DNA of 64,000 nt from Chaetorhynchus papuensis (GCA_013396525.1 VWYX01000123.1:1298650-1362649); one strand, 5' to 3'. Shown: positions 50,420-63,981, numbered from the stretch's first letter. Made by a program: numbers and translations. Notes: generated by a model not told the origin, from the sequence alone.

Positions 50420-53400
50420 TCAGGATAAAACACATGAAGACCAACACCACATTTTGGTTTTTAGCTTTACCACTCAGAGAATCCTGCAAGTCAGGAGACA
50501 GTCTGTAGCTGTTTTAATAGAAAACTCCTCAGGGGCAGTGTTAGTGGCCATTAAAGAGAAATTTATTAGAGAGTGGAACTTGTAAAAAAGAAAACAAGTC
50601 CAGACTATATTTATTTATACATTTTGGCTTGGACATCTTAAAGAATACTTGAACTCTTAACTAGCTTAGGTGTTTGGTTGTTTGTTTGGGTTTTTTTTTC
50701 ATTATAGTGCAGCCAAAATTCTACCCTGTAACAACTCTGATAAGACTTGGAAAGGAAACATATATTCTGAGAGTTTTAGCTTGGCTTGCTTTATTTTCCC
50801 TTTTTTAAAATAGCATTTTTCAGATTATGCTTATATTTCTAGGGTTTTTTCCCCCTCTGTAGATAAACACTATCAGCTTACACCATCGTATCATTGTTAG
50901 TGTGCAGCAGGCTACTTAAGTAAATTCTGTTGGTCAGCCTCTGTTGTTACAAACCCATTTTTGTTTTAATATGACTAAATTGGTGTGGAAAGGTAGCAAT
51001 ATTGCTTGTTATTGCAATGCTGTAAATACATTGTGTATGGAAAACCTAAGTGATAAAGAGCTTAATTAAGTGTGATTTATATTGATCTATATGATCATAA
51101 AATCACCAGAGTTTGGAGCAACCTAATTTGTTTTTAATAAGTGTTGCCTGAAAGACTAGTAATTACAGTCATAAACCAATTACTGATATAAAGCACAGTA
51201 AATTTAAAAACAAAAGCCGTCACAAGGTATTTCATTAGGAAGCCCACTAAGTTGAAACAAAAATTAATTTATGTTTGTATGACACTGGAACTGCAATAGC
51301 ACCTGTAACGGGTGAATTTTCAAGTAGTTTCCCATTCTAAACTCACATTTTTGATGTTTCCAGAAATATTTATGTTTTGGCTTAACAGTTGTAAGCACAG
51401 TCCCAAAGCTGTCTCATTGATTTAAGTGGACACTGTTAATATTATTTCTGTGCTATGTGTGGGTAAGAAACCCTGAGTAGACCCAGAAGTTGGCAGGCTG
51501 GGGTGAGGCCACCGTGAAGGACTCTGGAGAGCAAGTTTGTGGATTAATAGAGCAAGAGTCGCCCTTGGCAAAGCCAACAATTGTTGACTGATATATGAAC
51601 TAGACAAGTAAGAAGCAAAATCATTATTTTCACTCTTTCAAGTCAAATACACTTCAGCAGGAATAAGCCAACATGCAGAGTCAGGCTGTCTGAGAAATGA
51701 TGGGAGCCCCACCCAGAGTAACTGGACGCTTACACACATATAGCACTATATTTTGTCTCTCTTCTGCTGAAAATAACTTCTTTTTTTTTAATTAACATGT
51801 TTCTGAGGAGTCTGAGAGGAAGTTTAAAGTGTGATGGCAAAAGGATAATGAAGATGCAGATGTGCTAAAATTTCCACTGTGGTGACACTTCATGGTGCCT
51901 GGTACGAGAATCAGTTGCTAGAGGGGACCCTGAGTTCTTCTGAAAGCTTGTGCTCCAGGCATTGTGGCACTGGGGCTCAATTTCTGGGGGAACTGAAGAG
52001 AAAAGGGAGTTACAAGGAGAAAGTAACTACTCCACGTGGTGAATGGAGATTGATGAACACTGTAGCTGTCTTTATGTGACCTCTGAAGACAACGTTGAGG
52101 GTTACACATCTGTAACCCTCACAAGTTCCCACAAGTGTATCTGTAGGGTTCCTCATTAAAATCTGGCAGTGACTTACAACAATAACTCATTGAAAGAGAA
52201 AATTATAAAACATTATTAGTAATAGATCACCAATCTTGGAAACAGCAATTGCTGAAGAACTTTGAAGAACCATGGCTTTTTTTAACAGATAAAAGAATTA
52301 GCAAAATCTGAAAATGGAGCAAAACTGTTTTGGTTATGCCAGAGCAAGCAAAGAACCTGACAACTGCTGCACACTCCAACACAGCAAGGTGCCTGGTCAG
52401 AATGATGTCTGGTGAGGTTAACCATCAGCTAACACCAGGCCAAGTGTATTGAAGGGACAGCTGGGTGCTAAGCTAGGTGTAAATATTCCAGAAAAAGGGG
52501 GTCCTAATAAGGATTGTTCAATGGAATGTGCAGGTGGCCCAGGGCAGCTGCTCATGCCATTGCTCCCCAACCCCATTCTGTCACCGGGATCCAGGTTAGC
52601 CTGAACGCTTTGAGCAGTGTTGCTTTTCTCCTGTTGTTTTGTGAATTGTTTTTTTAACATGGGTCATTGCAGCTGAAGGGAGAAATGGCATGTGGTGGTG
52701 TGCTAACAGCTCTGGTGACTTTCAGCCTTGTGAATGGTCAGGGGTAACTCCAGACACAGCCTGTGAAGCTCAGCCATCACTCCAACACGTGCAAAGACTG
52801 CACAAAGATAAGAGACTATCATTAACACTACATCAGTGGTGCATGCAGGGTTATCCTGTCTGTGCTAGTCACTTCTGCTAGGACACCTTGGAATGGGTGG
52901 GATGGAAATCTCTTCATCTGACAGCTGTTTAGTGTACCCAAGAAAAAGTTAAAGGCAGACACACTCACAGTCTCTATGCAGTGAGCAAAGCTGTAGGAGT
53001 GGGCTCTTCAGCCTGGCAAGCAAATGTACAGCACAGCCTCGGGGCTGCTCTTTGAAGCTGGACAAATTCAGACTGCAAAGGAGATTACAGTTTATCTGAG
53101 CAGGGGGTTACTAACCACTGACATGATTTAGTAAAAGCTAAAAAACCAGTGGGTTCTCCATCACTGCCTTTGTTCAAATCAAAATAGGATTTCTCAACTG
53201 AAATACAGTGTAATTCGAAGGGGAAATATTTCATGCCTGGTCATAATTGGTGTTACAGACAAAGTCAGGCAAAACAATTAAAGTGATCTCACCTGGCCTA
53301 AAAATTGAAGAGTCTGTTTAAAAGGAAAAACCCCCAAACCAAACATAACAAAACTGACTCAGGAGGAATTAATTTCTAGAGGCTGCATTTCACAACAGCG

Positions 53401-56400
53401 TATCGCTTTCCACTAGCACAAATCCATACCTTGGGTGATAGTGCCGCATTTCTCAAAAACACTGTTTAAGGAGACAAGCTACTTTATAAAGGAAGTCACA
53501 ATTGTAATTCTTGGGTGAAATCAGAGCCTCAGAGACAGAAATGGCAGGAGTTTCATTTCTACAGGAGGTCAGAATTTTATCTGCTTTTCCCCTCCTTTCA
53601 CAGCCATAAGTGTGTCTCATTCTGCAGGATTTTATAGAAGGATACAGGGGATTTTCTGCTCTGCAAGTTGTGGTATTTCTTTTGGAAATGAAGAAAACCC
53701 AGCATACACTGGCTGAGTGGTTGGCTTTGATCTGATGATGTCTTGAAGTCAAGGATTAGATGAACAGAGGAATGTCACTGATATTTTTCAGCTACAGAGG
53801 GTTGCAGTTATATCAGCATGGCAACCTCATAAATAATGATCTGGTGGTTTTTATATTTTATTGTTAGGAAGGTCTCAAAATCAGAGTAAAAATGCAGAGT
53901 ACATGCAAAGAGTCACTGCTAGCAGCCCAGAAATTTAACTACAAATGAAAACATACGACACATTTCAGATACATTGAAATAAAACTGATCAGGTGAAAGA
54001 GATAATGGATAAAGTTTCCAAAACAAAGACAACAACCCTGTTTAGAGCAAGGTTATGGTATGCTTACTGTGCAGAAAAGGTAAATATTGGGTCCTCAATG
54101 CAAAGCCTGCTGCATTTTGATACACTGATGCGTTATCTGTGTGCACATACCGAATTGTCAGAGACATTCCACTTGGCGTCCAAGGACCCCAAAGAAGCCT
54201 CCCATTCAGATTCTGACCAGGGCTGACTGCCAAGCTGAAATGCAGCATTTTGTTTCTCATGCTCACATTCTGAGGTGGCACTTTGTTTGAGAAGGCAGTC
54301 AATCCAACCCCACCTCTCAGTGGCTGCCAACTTGCAGCTGTTTTGCAATCTGAAACCAAACGTGCATAAAGAAAAATCTGTGGCCTCTGTTTATTTAATT
54401 TTCAGTGGTTTACATGTGACAGATGTACATATTTTACAGTATTTGGTATGAGCACGGACCCTTTTTCTGTAGTTTGAACACTCTTGGAGAGCATAAAAAA
54501 AAGGAGGTTTTATTCCTACATTTTCCTACAGAGAACACATCTCTATGTTTTTCAGATTTTCTCTTGGGAAGAACTGGAAAAAGGAGGGATTGTAACTGCT
54601 ATAAATGCCTACTTCACCTTACAGATTAGCCTGAAACAACAGCTGGCAGTTGTGCTGACAAAAGCAACCCCGTCTCAGGAAAGAGTTCTCTCCCGAAAAG
54701 ATCAAGATCTCAAAATTTCAGTTTTCAGATAATTTTGAAAGCTCACAAAGAGCAGAAATCACAAGCCTTTGTGGTGCAGAGGAGCAGGGTCTCAGAGCAG
54801 AGGAGCTCTTGATGATGGGACATATTGATTTTGATGTCTGTGAATTCTCCAGGCCCCAAAGATCCACCCAGTTTAGACATGAGTTGCTCCATGCCAGATG
54901 CAAGCTGGTACACCAGGGGACACCAGCAGCTTCACCGTCCATCATCAGCTGTGATTTCATGTTGTGAAAATACCCTCGCACCGTGCTGAGTGTGTGCTCT
55001 TACAGAGCACATGAAGTAATTCATGGTGGTGCAAGGGCTGCTCATGTTTTTTGAAGGAGACTTGTCTTTGGGAAGTGAGGAAAAGAGAACTTGGTTAAGT
55101 TGCTGCCACCTTAGAGCTTAAACCTGCTCATTTTAAAGGTGGAGCCAACTCCAGTTGTGAGCAGCAGCCCCTGAGCAGTGGGCTGGGACAGAAGTAGGGC
55201 CCTTCCACTCCTTAAAAACCACAAATCCCTGGGATCAGAGATTTATTGCGCTTTTGTGACTCACTTTTCAATCAAATTCTTTGCTAGAAATAATGCAGAA
55301 CTGTTTCAACCAAATTATTTGATTTGGAGTTCCTCTAACTTGAAGGTGGCTTTTTTATTTCCCCTGTTCCACATAAAATTTTCTCAATGTCAGTTCTATT
55401 ATGCACTTTTGAAAAATAAGCAGGGCTCAAAATGAGTTATTTCTTGTGGGAAAACGGTCTGTCGGGAACACATTACACATTCCATTTACTAATCAGAATC
55501 TTCTGATAATTTTTACTGTGCATTGCAAATGCAGGCAGCCCGCATTACATCTGCAGTGCTCAGATAGACTGGAACTGCTCCAAACTGCTCCTCAAAAATT
55601 TATTTTTACAATTTTCCATGAACTTACTGTTCCTTCATCCTGGTCACAAATGCATATTTATGCAATGGACTAACTACATGCACGCAGTAGTTTAGTAGAG
55701 TTACGTGTACCGTAGCTAAAAAATAGACTGTCTCTCAAAGAATGTAGAAACTGTTGCCTAAAGAAATAAATGCTTCAGCCTGAAGAAGCTGAAAGACTGA
55801 AAACTCCAGCAAGGAAGATAAATGGCCTCAGCTTACAGTAAAAAAAAGCAACAGGAAAACTAAAATTTTAGTGATATGCTTCATGAGACAGTTTCATATG
55901 CCTGGTCATAAATAAAGTGGAGACCCAGGTTGTTGTCAGAAAAATTTCAAGGATGAGCCAAACATCTGCAGCCCTGGCTTCTGGTTTCACCACTCAATAT
56001 CAGAATAATAAGGCCCAGGAGAAAGGACGTTCAGCTCCTGAGTAGCTCCATGAGGAAACATGGGGCTGGGAAAGAAAGAGCAGTGCTGAAATAGAGGGCA
56101 AACAGGGAGGCAAGGAGCATTGCTCTACACAAGGGTACCTTCCTACACCGCGGTGGGAAGGGACACGTGAGCCAGCAAGCTCCTGACTGTGTCATTTCTC
56201 CCCACGCCTGCTAAATCTCTTCAGAAATGCTGCTTATTTCCAGCAGCAAAAATGTGGTGGCGTGCAGGGCAGGACTGAAAAAAGTTGCAATTCATTTTCA
56301 GCAGAAGCTCTGAGAGTGCCTGGATTTAGCATCTTGTTCAACGAGGAGGGTAATTCCTTTCCAAAACCTTTAAAGGATGCAGCTCCTGCCTCCACTGTTG

Positions 56401-58690
56401 CAGTGCCTCCCCCAAAGGGGGAGGTTTCTGATGGGAACTGACTGAGAAAAATTTCCTGGACTCCTGGACCTTTCCTATCGCTCTCATCTCTGCTGTGTTT
56501 CACTGCTGAGAGTACAAAGACCTCCAGTATTCTTATCTTGGCATTCCCCACTTAGGGGAATGAGAGAAGCATTACAAATGAGTCTGTAGGGATGTATCGT
56601 GAGAGCAGTAATAAAAACTAAAATGCCGGCACCAGTGGCCATGGCCAGTCAGATCCTTTGGGAGCCCTGGGCAGTGAAACTGTTCCACTTCCCTGCTCCG
56701 AAATGCCTGGCATTTAAACCTGGTGACAAGCTCTGCTCCTGCAGACTGTTCATGAGGAAGATCTTATGGTCAGACTGCCACAGTTAACGTTATTTTCAGG
56801 TCACATTTCTGTTCCCCCTTCCACTCTCCTGCAGTCCATGTGCTAAAGCAGCCGTCTCTCCCCTTGCTGTCCCCCCACACCAGACAGGACATGATCAGGA
56901 TACACTAACATCAAGGTTGCCCTGAAAATTCATGCTCTCTTTCCTGCTTTCTTGTTTAATGGTTTTAAAGACAGCAAGTCTATCTATATTTTTGGAGCCT
57001 AAAAACTTACTTATAGCTGTTGGGAAAGATGTGCATTAGTCAGCATCAGTCAGGAAAATTGTCTCTATGTTTTATTTTTAATAATATTTTTCTGAAGAGT
57101 TTCATCTTCATAACATACTGAAAACCCCATATTATTATCTACATGACCTGCTCTCATCTGGCCCAGTAAAAAAAGGTGCTGTGTGTCAATATTTGACAGG
57201 GGTTCATAATGAACTACATCTCTAAATTAATATAAAAAAATAAAACAAACCACCACTATTCACAAACACATTAAGCCAGTGGATTAGATTTACTGCGTAT
57301 TATGAAGCTATAAGTTATTCTTTAAAATACTGTATTAAAACATAATTAATTGCCTAAGCCTGGCTGGTGGCATGGCTTTGTAGAGCTAATCCCTCCTTCC
57401 AATGCACTCAGTCTTCCCCACACCTGGCATGTTCTGCTGCATCACAGATGGGGATGATGCAGCAGCAGGACTTCCCTGCTCCTGGAGTCACATGAGCTCT
57501 GCCCTTCAGCGAGCCCATCAGACCACTGACTGTTGCCCAGTATCTACTGAACGAGTGCTCTGCCAAGATTTCAACCATAGGAAATGCCATTTTTTGCTCA
57601 GCAAAACACGGTCAGGAAACCCCTTTCGGTAAGTTTTCAACACATTCCATGATTTCATGGCATTGCACATCTGTTCGCTCAGCAGCCCCCTGAACACAGC
57701 ATGACCCTGAGCATCAGCTCTGCGTGGAACTCGTGTGGGAATGAGCCCATGAGAAAAACCTTCAGTTCCACACCACAGCTGCCTTTGGCTACCAAAGCAT
57801 CCATGTCTCTGAGCTATGACATCACATGAATGTGCTGCACATGGTGGGGGAACTGCCAGAACAGGGCCCTGAAGGGCTCTGCTTGCTCGCTCTTCTGTAG
57901 CAGAGCTGAAAAGAGGATGACAGGAGAAGTGCACACTTTTCCATGGTGACCTCCAAGGACCAGGGTCCATCCCAAAAACCTCAGAAATGATCTCTCAAAT
58001 AAATAACTGCCCATAAAGATTTTTGATATCACAGCTGACCACTTAAATGTGGTTAGGAGTAGGGTGAATTTGTTTTCAAGTAGCACTGGTCATACACTGC
58101 TACTGTAAGATGTCATTGGTGGTTAGAGATGAGCAGCAGGGGCACCCCTGAGGCTTGATATGAATATTCATGATGGCTCATTAGTTTGCAGGTTTTCCAT
58201 AATCTGGTCATTAGCTTTTCAGTAAAAATTCAGAAAACAAATCTTAATGTGTGCTACTTATGTGTAGAGACACACCCTGTGCTGGGCAGGTAGGTACCGA
58301 CCTTCTCCTCACACGAGTATTTGTGGTCTGTGCTTCACCAAACCTCTTCTTTGCCTCATCTCTGCAAGGTTTCACTCCTCCCAGGGCTCCTACCTGCAGT
58401 GCCTGGAGGGATTTCCCCCTTGTACTTTTTGAGCAGACAGAAAAATAGGTGAGAAAGTGGTAGAAAACTAGTGCATGATATTCACAATACAGAGAAAGAA
58501 ACCCCATCCATCCCCAAATAGGCCAAAATATTAAGTTCTCACAGTGGGTGAAATGCTGCCTGTCCCACTACAGATCAGTAGTAAAATTCTCCCTGACTTC
58601 AGTGGGGCCAGAATTTGGGTATTCATTTTTCCATGATCTTCCCAGATGAAGCATCCAGACAGGTTTTAGGGTTTCCTGTGGGCAAAACCC
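50420..58690. other. Unique noncoding DNA, no gene seen
   Basis: About 8.3 kb. 51.0-51.26 kb is AT-rich, almost without CpG, and contains the palindrome CTTAATTAAG at 51061-51070; it is a conserved-element candidate. 56.2-56.9 kb and 57.4-58.0 kb are slightly GC-richer, and the second keeps frames up to 150 codons open on the minus strand without recognisable motifs. No repeat family was identified. Confidence 0.5.
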
Positions 58691-58965
58691 AGAGTCATGG
58701 AATGATTTGGGTTAGAAGAGACCTTTAAAGGCCATCTAGTCCAATCCCCCCACAATGAGCAGGGACATCTTCAACTAGACCAGGTTGCTCACAGCCCAAT
58801 CCAACCTGACCTTGAATGTTTTCAGGGATGGGGCATCGACCACCTCTCTGGGCAACCAGTGTTTTACCACACTCATAGCAAAAAATTTCTTCCAAATATC
58901 TAGTCTGACTCTACCTTCTTCCAGCTTGCACCCATTATGCCTTGTCCTACTGCTACAGCTCCTAT
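58691..58965 (-). mobile_element. CR1 LINE 3' portion, antisense (left part)
   Basis: Antisense CR1 landmarks: 'agagtcatggaatgatttgggttagaagagacctttaaagg', 'catctagtccaatcccccc', 'gcagggacatcttcaactagaccaggttgctca' and 'caaccagtgttttaccacactcatagc'. The minus strand reads RVRLDIWKKFFAMSVVKHW and VVDAPSLKTFKVRLDWAVSNLV, the C-terminal end of CR1 ORF2. The match ends near 58965 and CR1 text continues at 59239. Confidence 0.9.
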
Positions 58966-58990
58966 GATATATTTTTGCACTTATGTATCT

Positions 58991-59017
58991 ATACACACAC
59001 ACACACACACACACATA
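58991..59017. repeat. AC dinucleotide microsatellite
   Basis: About 12 uninterrupted AC units flanked by ATAC and ATACAC. It lies in the segment that separates two CR1 pieces and is likely to be polymorphic in length. Confidence 0.92.
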
Positions 59018-59238
59018 CACCCTTTATTAGCTTCTTTGGCTAATACAAATACTTCTTTGACTGTACAGCATTTTGGAGGAAAAAACCCACCACCAAACCT
59101 GCAATTTCATCAGGAAAAAACCAGCAAAAAAATTGTTTTACACTATGACTCCATGCCTGTTCTCTACCTCCTGAATTCAATACCAGAGAATATATGTATT
59201 AATACAAACCTATTTTCACTCTGTGTGTACAGGGACTG

Positions 59239-59446
59239 TCTTAGGAGAAGGGACTGACTCCCACCCAGCTACAACCTCCTTTCAGGGAGTCATAGAGAGC
59301 GATAAGGTTGCCCCTGAGCCTCCTTTTCTCCAGGCTAAACAGCCCCAGCTCCCTCAGCCGCTCGTCAGACTTGTGCTCCCGACCCTTCACCAGCTTTGCT
59401 GCCTTTCTCTAGAAATGCTCCAGCACCTCAATGTGTGTCTTGTAGA
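59239..59446 (-). mobile_element. CR1 LINE, antisense (right part)
   Basis: The plus strand reads 'ttaggagaagggactgactcccacccagctacaacctcctttcaggg', 'gcccctgagcctccttttctccaggctaaacagccccagctccctcagccgctc' and 'gctccagcacctcaatgtgtgtcttgtag', classic antisense CR1. These blocks come immediately next, in CR1 order, after those ending at 58965 (compare the uninterrupted order at about 10070-10100). The two pieces are therefore probably one element split by about 270 bp of other DNA, although two separate insertions cannot be excluded because the left part looks like a different subfamily. Confidence 0.88.
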
Positions 59447-60615
59447 AAATACACCACATGGACACAAACCCATGAGCTTGCAGAAAGCATTTTCAGATGG
59501 GATGAGCGAGTTTTGTGCCAGATATGTGTAAGCTGATATGCTGCGAGGTATGCAAAATGTGGATGAAGAAAATCAAGCCTTTGCCAAAACCTAATACTGT
59601 AATTTTCATGCAGACGCATTAGCCTGTACTTCCCATTCTTATTTGCAGGACAATGGTAGTAAGACAGACTATGTTTAATTTTCTATTTTCCCCTACAATC
59701 AATTTAAAATAAAGAACAAAACCACCACCATCCAAAATTTTAGTAAAATAAAGTTCACATTCAGCTAAGCACCCTTTTATCCTGTTATTTAAGTCACTCC
59801 AAATCACCATTGGTACATTTCTAAATACTGTGTGCTGAGAGTAGCAAAGCTTTTACAGTTCAGAATGGCAAGACAGACTTCATAAAAGATTAATATACTT
59901 GAAAAGCAGGTCATTTATTAAAAGATCTTTTAAAAGCTTCCTTTCTTAAAAAGCAAAACTATCTGCCCACCTCCGCATCTTGTCTGAAAGCATTTGCATA
60001 CACAGCTGTTCTCCAAGTTTCAACCCTGTTCCTTTTTTTTGTCTTCATGTTTTAAGACATGAATAGCAGGTATTTAGTGAAACAGCAGCAGGCTTCAGCA
60101 AGTGCCTTCTGCTTCCACACACTGATTTATCCCGTGTCCCAGACACCCAGATACCCTTTTCTCACACACAGGATTGAAGTCTCAGACCTTCAGCCCCAGG
60201 GCTGCGTGAGATGGCAGTTTAGGGGCTTCAGCTTCTAAACCTTCTCTTACCACAGCTGAAAGGTTTCCACAATAGCCAGGGTGAGGACAGGCTTTGTCCC
60301 TCCTGGATCTTCCACTGTCCTTTTGTTTTACAAGTCCTTTTAGGCAGTGCTCTCTGAGCAGCTGCCTGGGAACTGCGCGTGCAGCGCAAGGGGTCTGGAT
60401 GCCAAAGGTGCAGGACACACAGGTACCCCGTTACCAAACACCAGAAGGCAAAACAATAAATATTTCTTAGCCGGTGGGCCCATAGCAATTCTGTTCACTG
60501 GAAATTGTACCACCTTTGCACACTGCAGTCCTAAAGCCAGCATTTTATTTGGAGACAAAGAAATAGCAGGAGTATGCATTGCGTGAGATACGATAGAGAA
60601 AAAAATACAGGCAAT

Positions 60616-60657
60616 TTTGCACCAAGAGGTTGATACTTTGTACCAAGAGGTTGATAT
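60616..60657. repeat. 21-bp tandem duplication
   Basis: TTTGCACCAAGAGGTTGATAC (60616-60636) is followed immediately by a copy with two differences, TTTGTACCAAGAGGTTGATAT (60637-60657). This is a recent-looking exact-period duplication in otherwise unique DNA. Confidence 0.9.
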
Positions 60658-63025
60658 GTTCGACATCCTGTTCTTCACGAGTGTTTTCAGTCACCACATC
60701 TTCCTGAAGAAGCACCTCTCGCTGCTTCATCTTGCCTGCAAATAATATGACACCCCAGAAAATTAAAAATAATCCATTAAAACGACTATTATCTTTTCAG
60801 GACATGGCAGCTCAGCTGTAGCCACAAAGTTACTCTCTTGGGAACAGGCTGTCATGAATACAGTGGTTATAAAAGGCAGAACAAGTTGTGGGAAAGTTGC
60901 TTTGGAAGGAGGTTAAGCGAGGAGAAGATGATGACCTTCGATGTAAGTTTCAAAGAAGAGATAATGTAAAAGTCAGACATCACAAGGGAAGGAACACACA
61001 GAAAAGAAGAAGGAAGCTGGGAAAGCTCGAAAAGGGCGAGACGCCCAAGCAGGTGGAGACCACTTGCTGTGCCAAAAGAAAGAAACAGTAATAGCACAGA
61101 TACTAGCACTCTCTTACTCGTCATAAGATCACCATGAAAATTACTTTAAATTTAGAAAAACGACATTCAAGAGACTACTTTTTAGTTCTATAAATGATCG
61201 TTTTTCATGCAATTTTTTTAAAAAAAGTCACTGCTTATTATTAATCAGTTTTGATGGGCAGCCACAACCAAGTTCCTAAGCGATCAAATGTAGAATATGC
61301 TTCAAGGCTGTTCATATCTACCAGGGCAAGACAGATGGTGTAGTGCAGGTGTCTCCACTTTAAACTGCACTGCAGCCCAAGGGACATCAACTGAGTATTT
61401 AGCAATAATGTAGTAACTGTAACAAATGGTAGGACTCATCCACTGATCACCATTCGGGCTTTCAGGAAGAAAAATAAAAGGCATTTATGGGTTAATACTT
61501 CTGATTGAAATGTGCTTATTTAGAGGTTCACTTAACAGATGCCATCATCAGGAGATAAAAGTCCTTACACTGAACAGACAATTTTAATGGCCTTTCCCAT
61601 TAAGCTATGGATGACATATTTCAAAGGGCAGATTATTGGAGTCTTTCTGCTGACAGCAAGGAATGTCAAATGAATTCGGAATATCAGTGAATGTTTAAGC
61701 CTTGGTAACAAGCATTTTAATATAGAGCTATCTTATAATTCAGGACAAAACACCTTGACCAATTTATTCTCCTGTAAAGCACATTTATATCTGCATTTAT
61801 ATTCATTGCCAAAATAGGCAATAGACCCTTACTGTTCATGGGAACAAAACTCCAGATGCTCTTACATTCTAAGCCTAATGTGTTCAGTTACTGGTGTGGC
61901 AGCATTAATCACAAAGAACAAGAGTTTTATAGCCTTGGAAAAATGGAACATCCCAAATTTGTTAGACTACTCTGCTTAATAAGAAGTTTCTTATAAACAA
62001 ATGAGCTCTGAATATAATGTACTAAACATATCATCCCATAATCAATAGGTATCAGGATGACTGTTTTTAAGGTTTAGTTCCCTTCCCGTTCTCCTGCAGA
62101 CCGCAATTATTCAGCTCTGTACTGCAGAGCCCCATTAAGCACTTTGTTTTTCATTGAATGACCAGAATCAAGTGCGTATGGCCTCCACGGATGGATAAAC
62201 TGCTGTAAAAAGAGATAAGTCAGCAATACTGATTGGCTCTGTTGTCTGAGCGTGCCTTTTGATTTTTGAACTACTGCCAAAAGCATCATCATTCTGTGTT
62301 TACCCTTCAAAAGCCCTCGGTCACTCAGATGGTGCATATTCTCACAGCACAGAGCTCTCCCTTGCAGAAAGAGTACTCATAAAAAAAAAAAAGACAATTC
62401 CAGTACTTGTATTTGTTGAATGGAAATTTGTGGCACAGATCCTCTATCTCTCATCTTTCATGACATTGTTACTATATAATATGAAGTGATTAAAAGACCA
62501 GTTTTACTTTGATGCCCATCTCTTTCACTTAGATAAATGGTTTATCTCTGTGCAAAGCTGTAGGTAGCTTTCAAAGTGTACTTGGTCACACCATTTTCCT
62601 CTTCCTTTCCCTCTCTGGCAAGTCAAATTAACAGAACCACCATGACCTCTGTGGTAGTTTCTTTTGTGTGTGTATGTCTGCATGAGTTCATACCAAGCAC
62701 TGAAGACACACTGCATTTTTCTCCACTGCTGTGGCCAGGACTGTCAGTGCCGGGCTCAGGACTGGCTTTCACAGGACACCACAGGCTTGCATCTCCCTCC
62801 AGAGCTGCAGCAAGAGCTGCTGTTTAGCTGCAAACACCTGCTGGGCACTTTGTACCTGGGTAAATGCCTGCTGGACACAGCAGGAACATGACCAGAACAG
62901 GTCCCTGATGAAGCATTCGAGCTGGTTACAACTCTTTGTGAATTCAACATTCAGCACTCAGGAATCTCCTAAGGTAGAGACAAGTAATGCATTCTTGACA
63001 TAAGATTACCTGTCTGCAAAGGCAG

Positions 63026-63054
63026 ATAATATATAATATTATATTATATATAAT
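63026..63054. repeat. AT-only near-perfect palindrome (29 bp)
   Basis: Twenty-nine A/T bases whose two 14-base arms are complementary except at one pair, with a single central base. Such AT palindromes can extrude cruciforms and be unstable. Confidence 0.8.
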
Positions 63055-63858
63055 GGTTATTCCCATTTGAATAGAAAAACAATCAGACACCAATGATTTG
63101 GGTTTTATGCAAACATACAGGTAAATAACAAGACCATAAATAATTAAATACTATCTGCATAAATGGCAATAAAGCGACAAATGAAGGCAATTGTTACCTG
63201 CTTGTTCAGAGCCTTGTGGACATTTTGCAATCCCATGATTTCTATTTCTGCAATCTCACGAGAGCTGCAAGTTCAGCTGACTGTGAAGGTCTAGGTCCTG
63301 TAAAATCTTATTCATGTGCACACTGTAGGAAGCAGGGATGGCGAAGGCAGAGCATGTGCTGTTTCAAAGGTGCTGCCTAAGATCTTGGGTGAGGAAATGC
63401 CCTCTTACAGATAGCTCACAACCCCTTGTGTGATTAAAAGGAAATTATTTTGATTTCTCAAGAGCCTATGGCTTCCCAACAAACCTTGGGAAACAAGTTC
63501 AGAATACTAGCATATGGTCTAATCCATTTTCTAGTTATAAAGGCTTCTTTATTACTGTTTTTGGCTGACAACAATTGAGATAACATGTTTATTATCATTC
63601 TTAAAACACTTGAGAGAGAACAATATAAGTGCATTTTTAATTTCAGTTTTAACTTCTTTATTTCATTGCTGTACAGCTGCATTACACTTGGCTTTAATCC
63701 CTCAAGCATTATTTTCCTTGGCAAAATAGTCACTGAACTGAGTAGAACTTACTGTTGGAAAAATATGCTTGAAAAACCAGTGTGATGTCAATGCCAACTG
63801 AAACCCATGGAGCTTAAAATGTCACAAATGTGCCTGTAGCTGAAATACAGAGCTCCTC

Positions 63859-63879
63859 TTTTTTTTTTTTTTTTTTTTT
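63859..63879. repeat. T homopolymer (21)
   Basis: An uninterrupted run of 21 T followed by GTCTGAGC. It is the longest homopolymer in the window. No adjacent retroposed gene or SINE is recognisable on the minus strand, where it would be a poly(A) tail. Confidence 0.9.
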
Positions 63880-63947
63880 GTCTGAGCTAGGAATGTTGTA
63901 AGTCTTAGGTTGTGAAGTCAACTGTAAAAATCATATAGTAGCCTCCT

Positions 63948-63981
63948 GAAGCTGAATGTGTGCTGAAACTGAATGTGTGCT
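63948..63981. repeat. 17-bp tandem duplication
   Basis: GAAGCTGAATGTGTGCT at 63948-63964 is followed directly by GAAACTGAATGTGTGCT at 63965-63981, differing at one base. Confidence 0.92.

Noticed and set aside
58991..59017. CRISPR-like regular repetition
   Set aside because: It is a plain AC microsatellite; no repeat-spacer arrays exist anywhere in the window, as expected for vertebrate DNA.
60888..61091. Basic 67-codon frame resembling a ribosomal-type or nuclear protein
   Set aside because: No family recognised. The purine-rich strand alone explains the Lys/Arg/Glu content.
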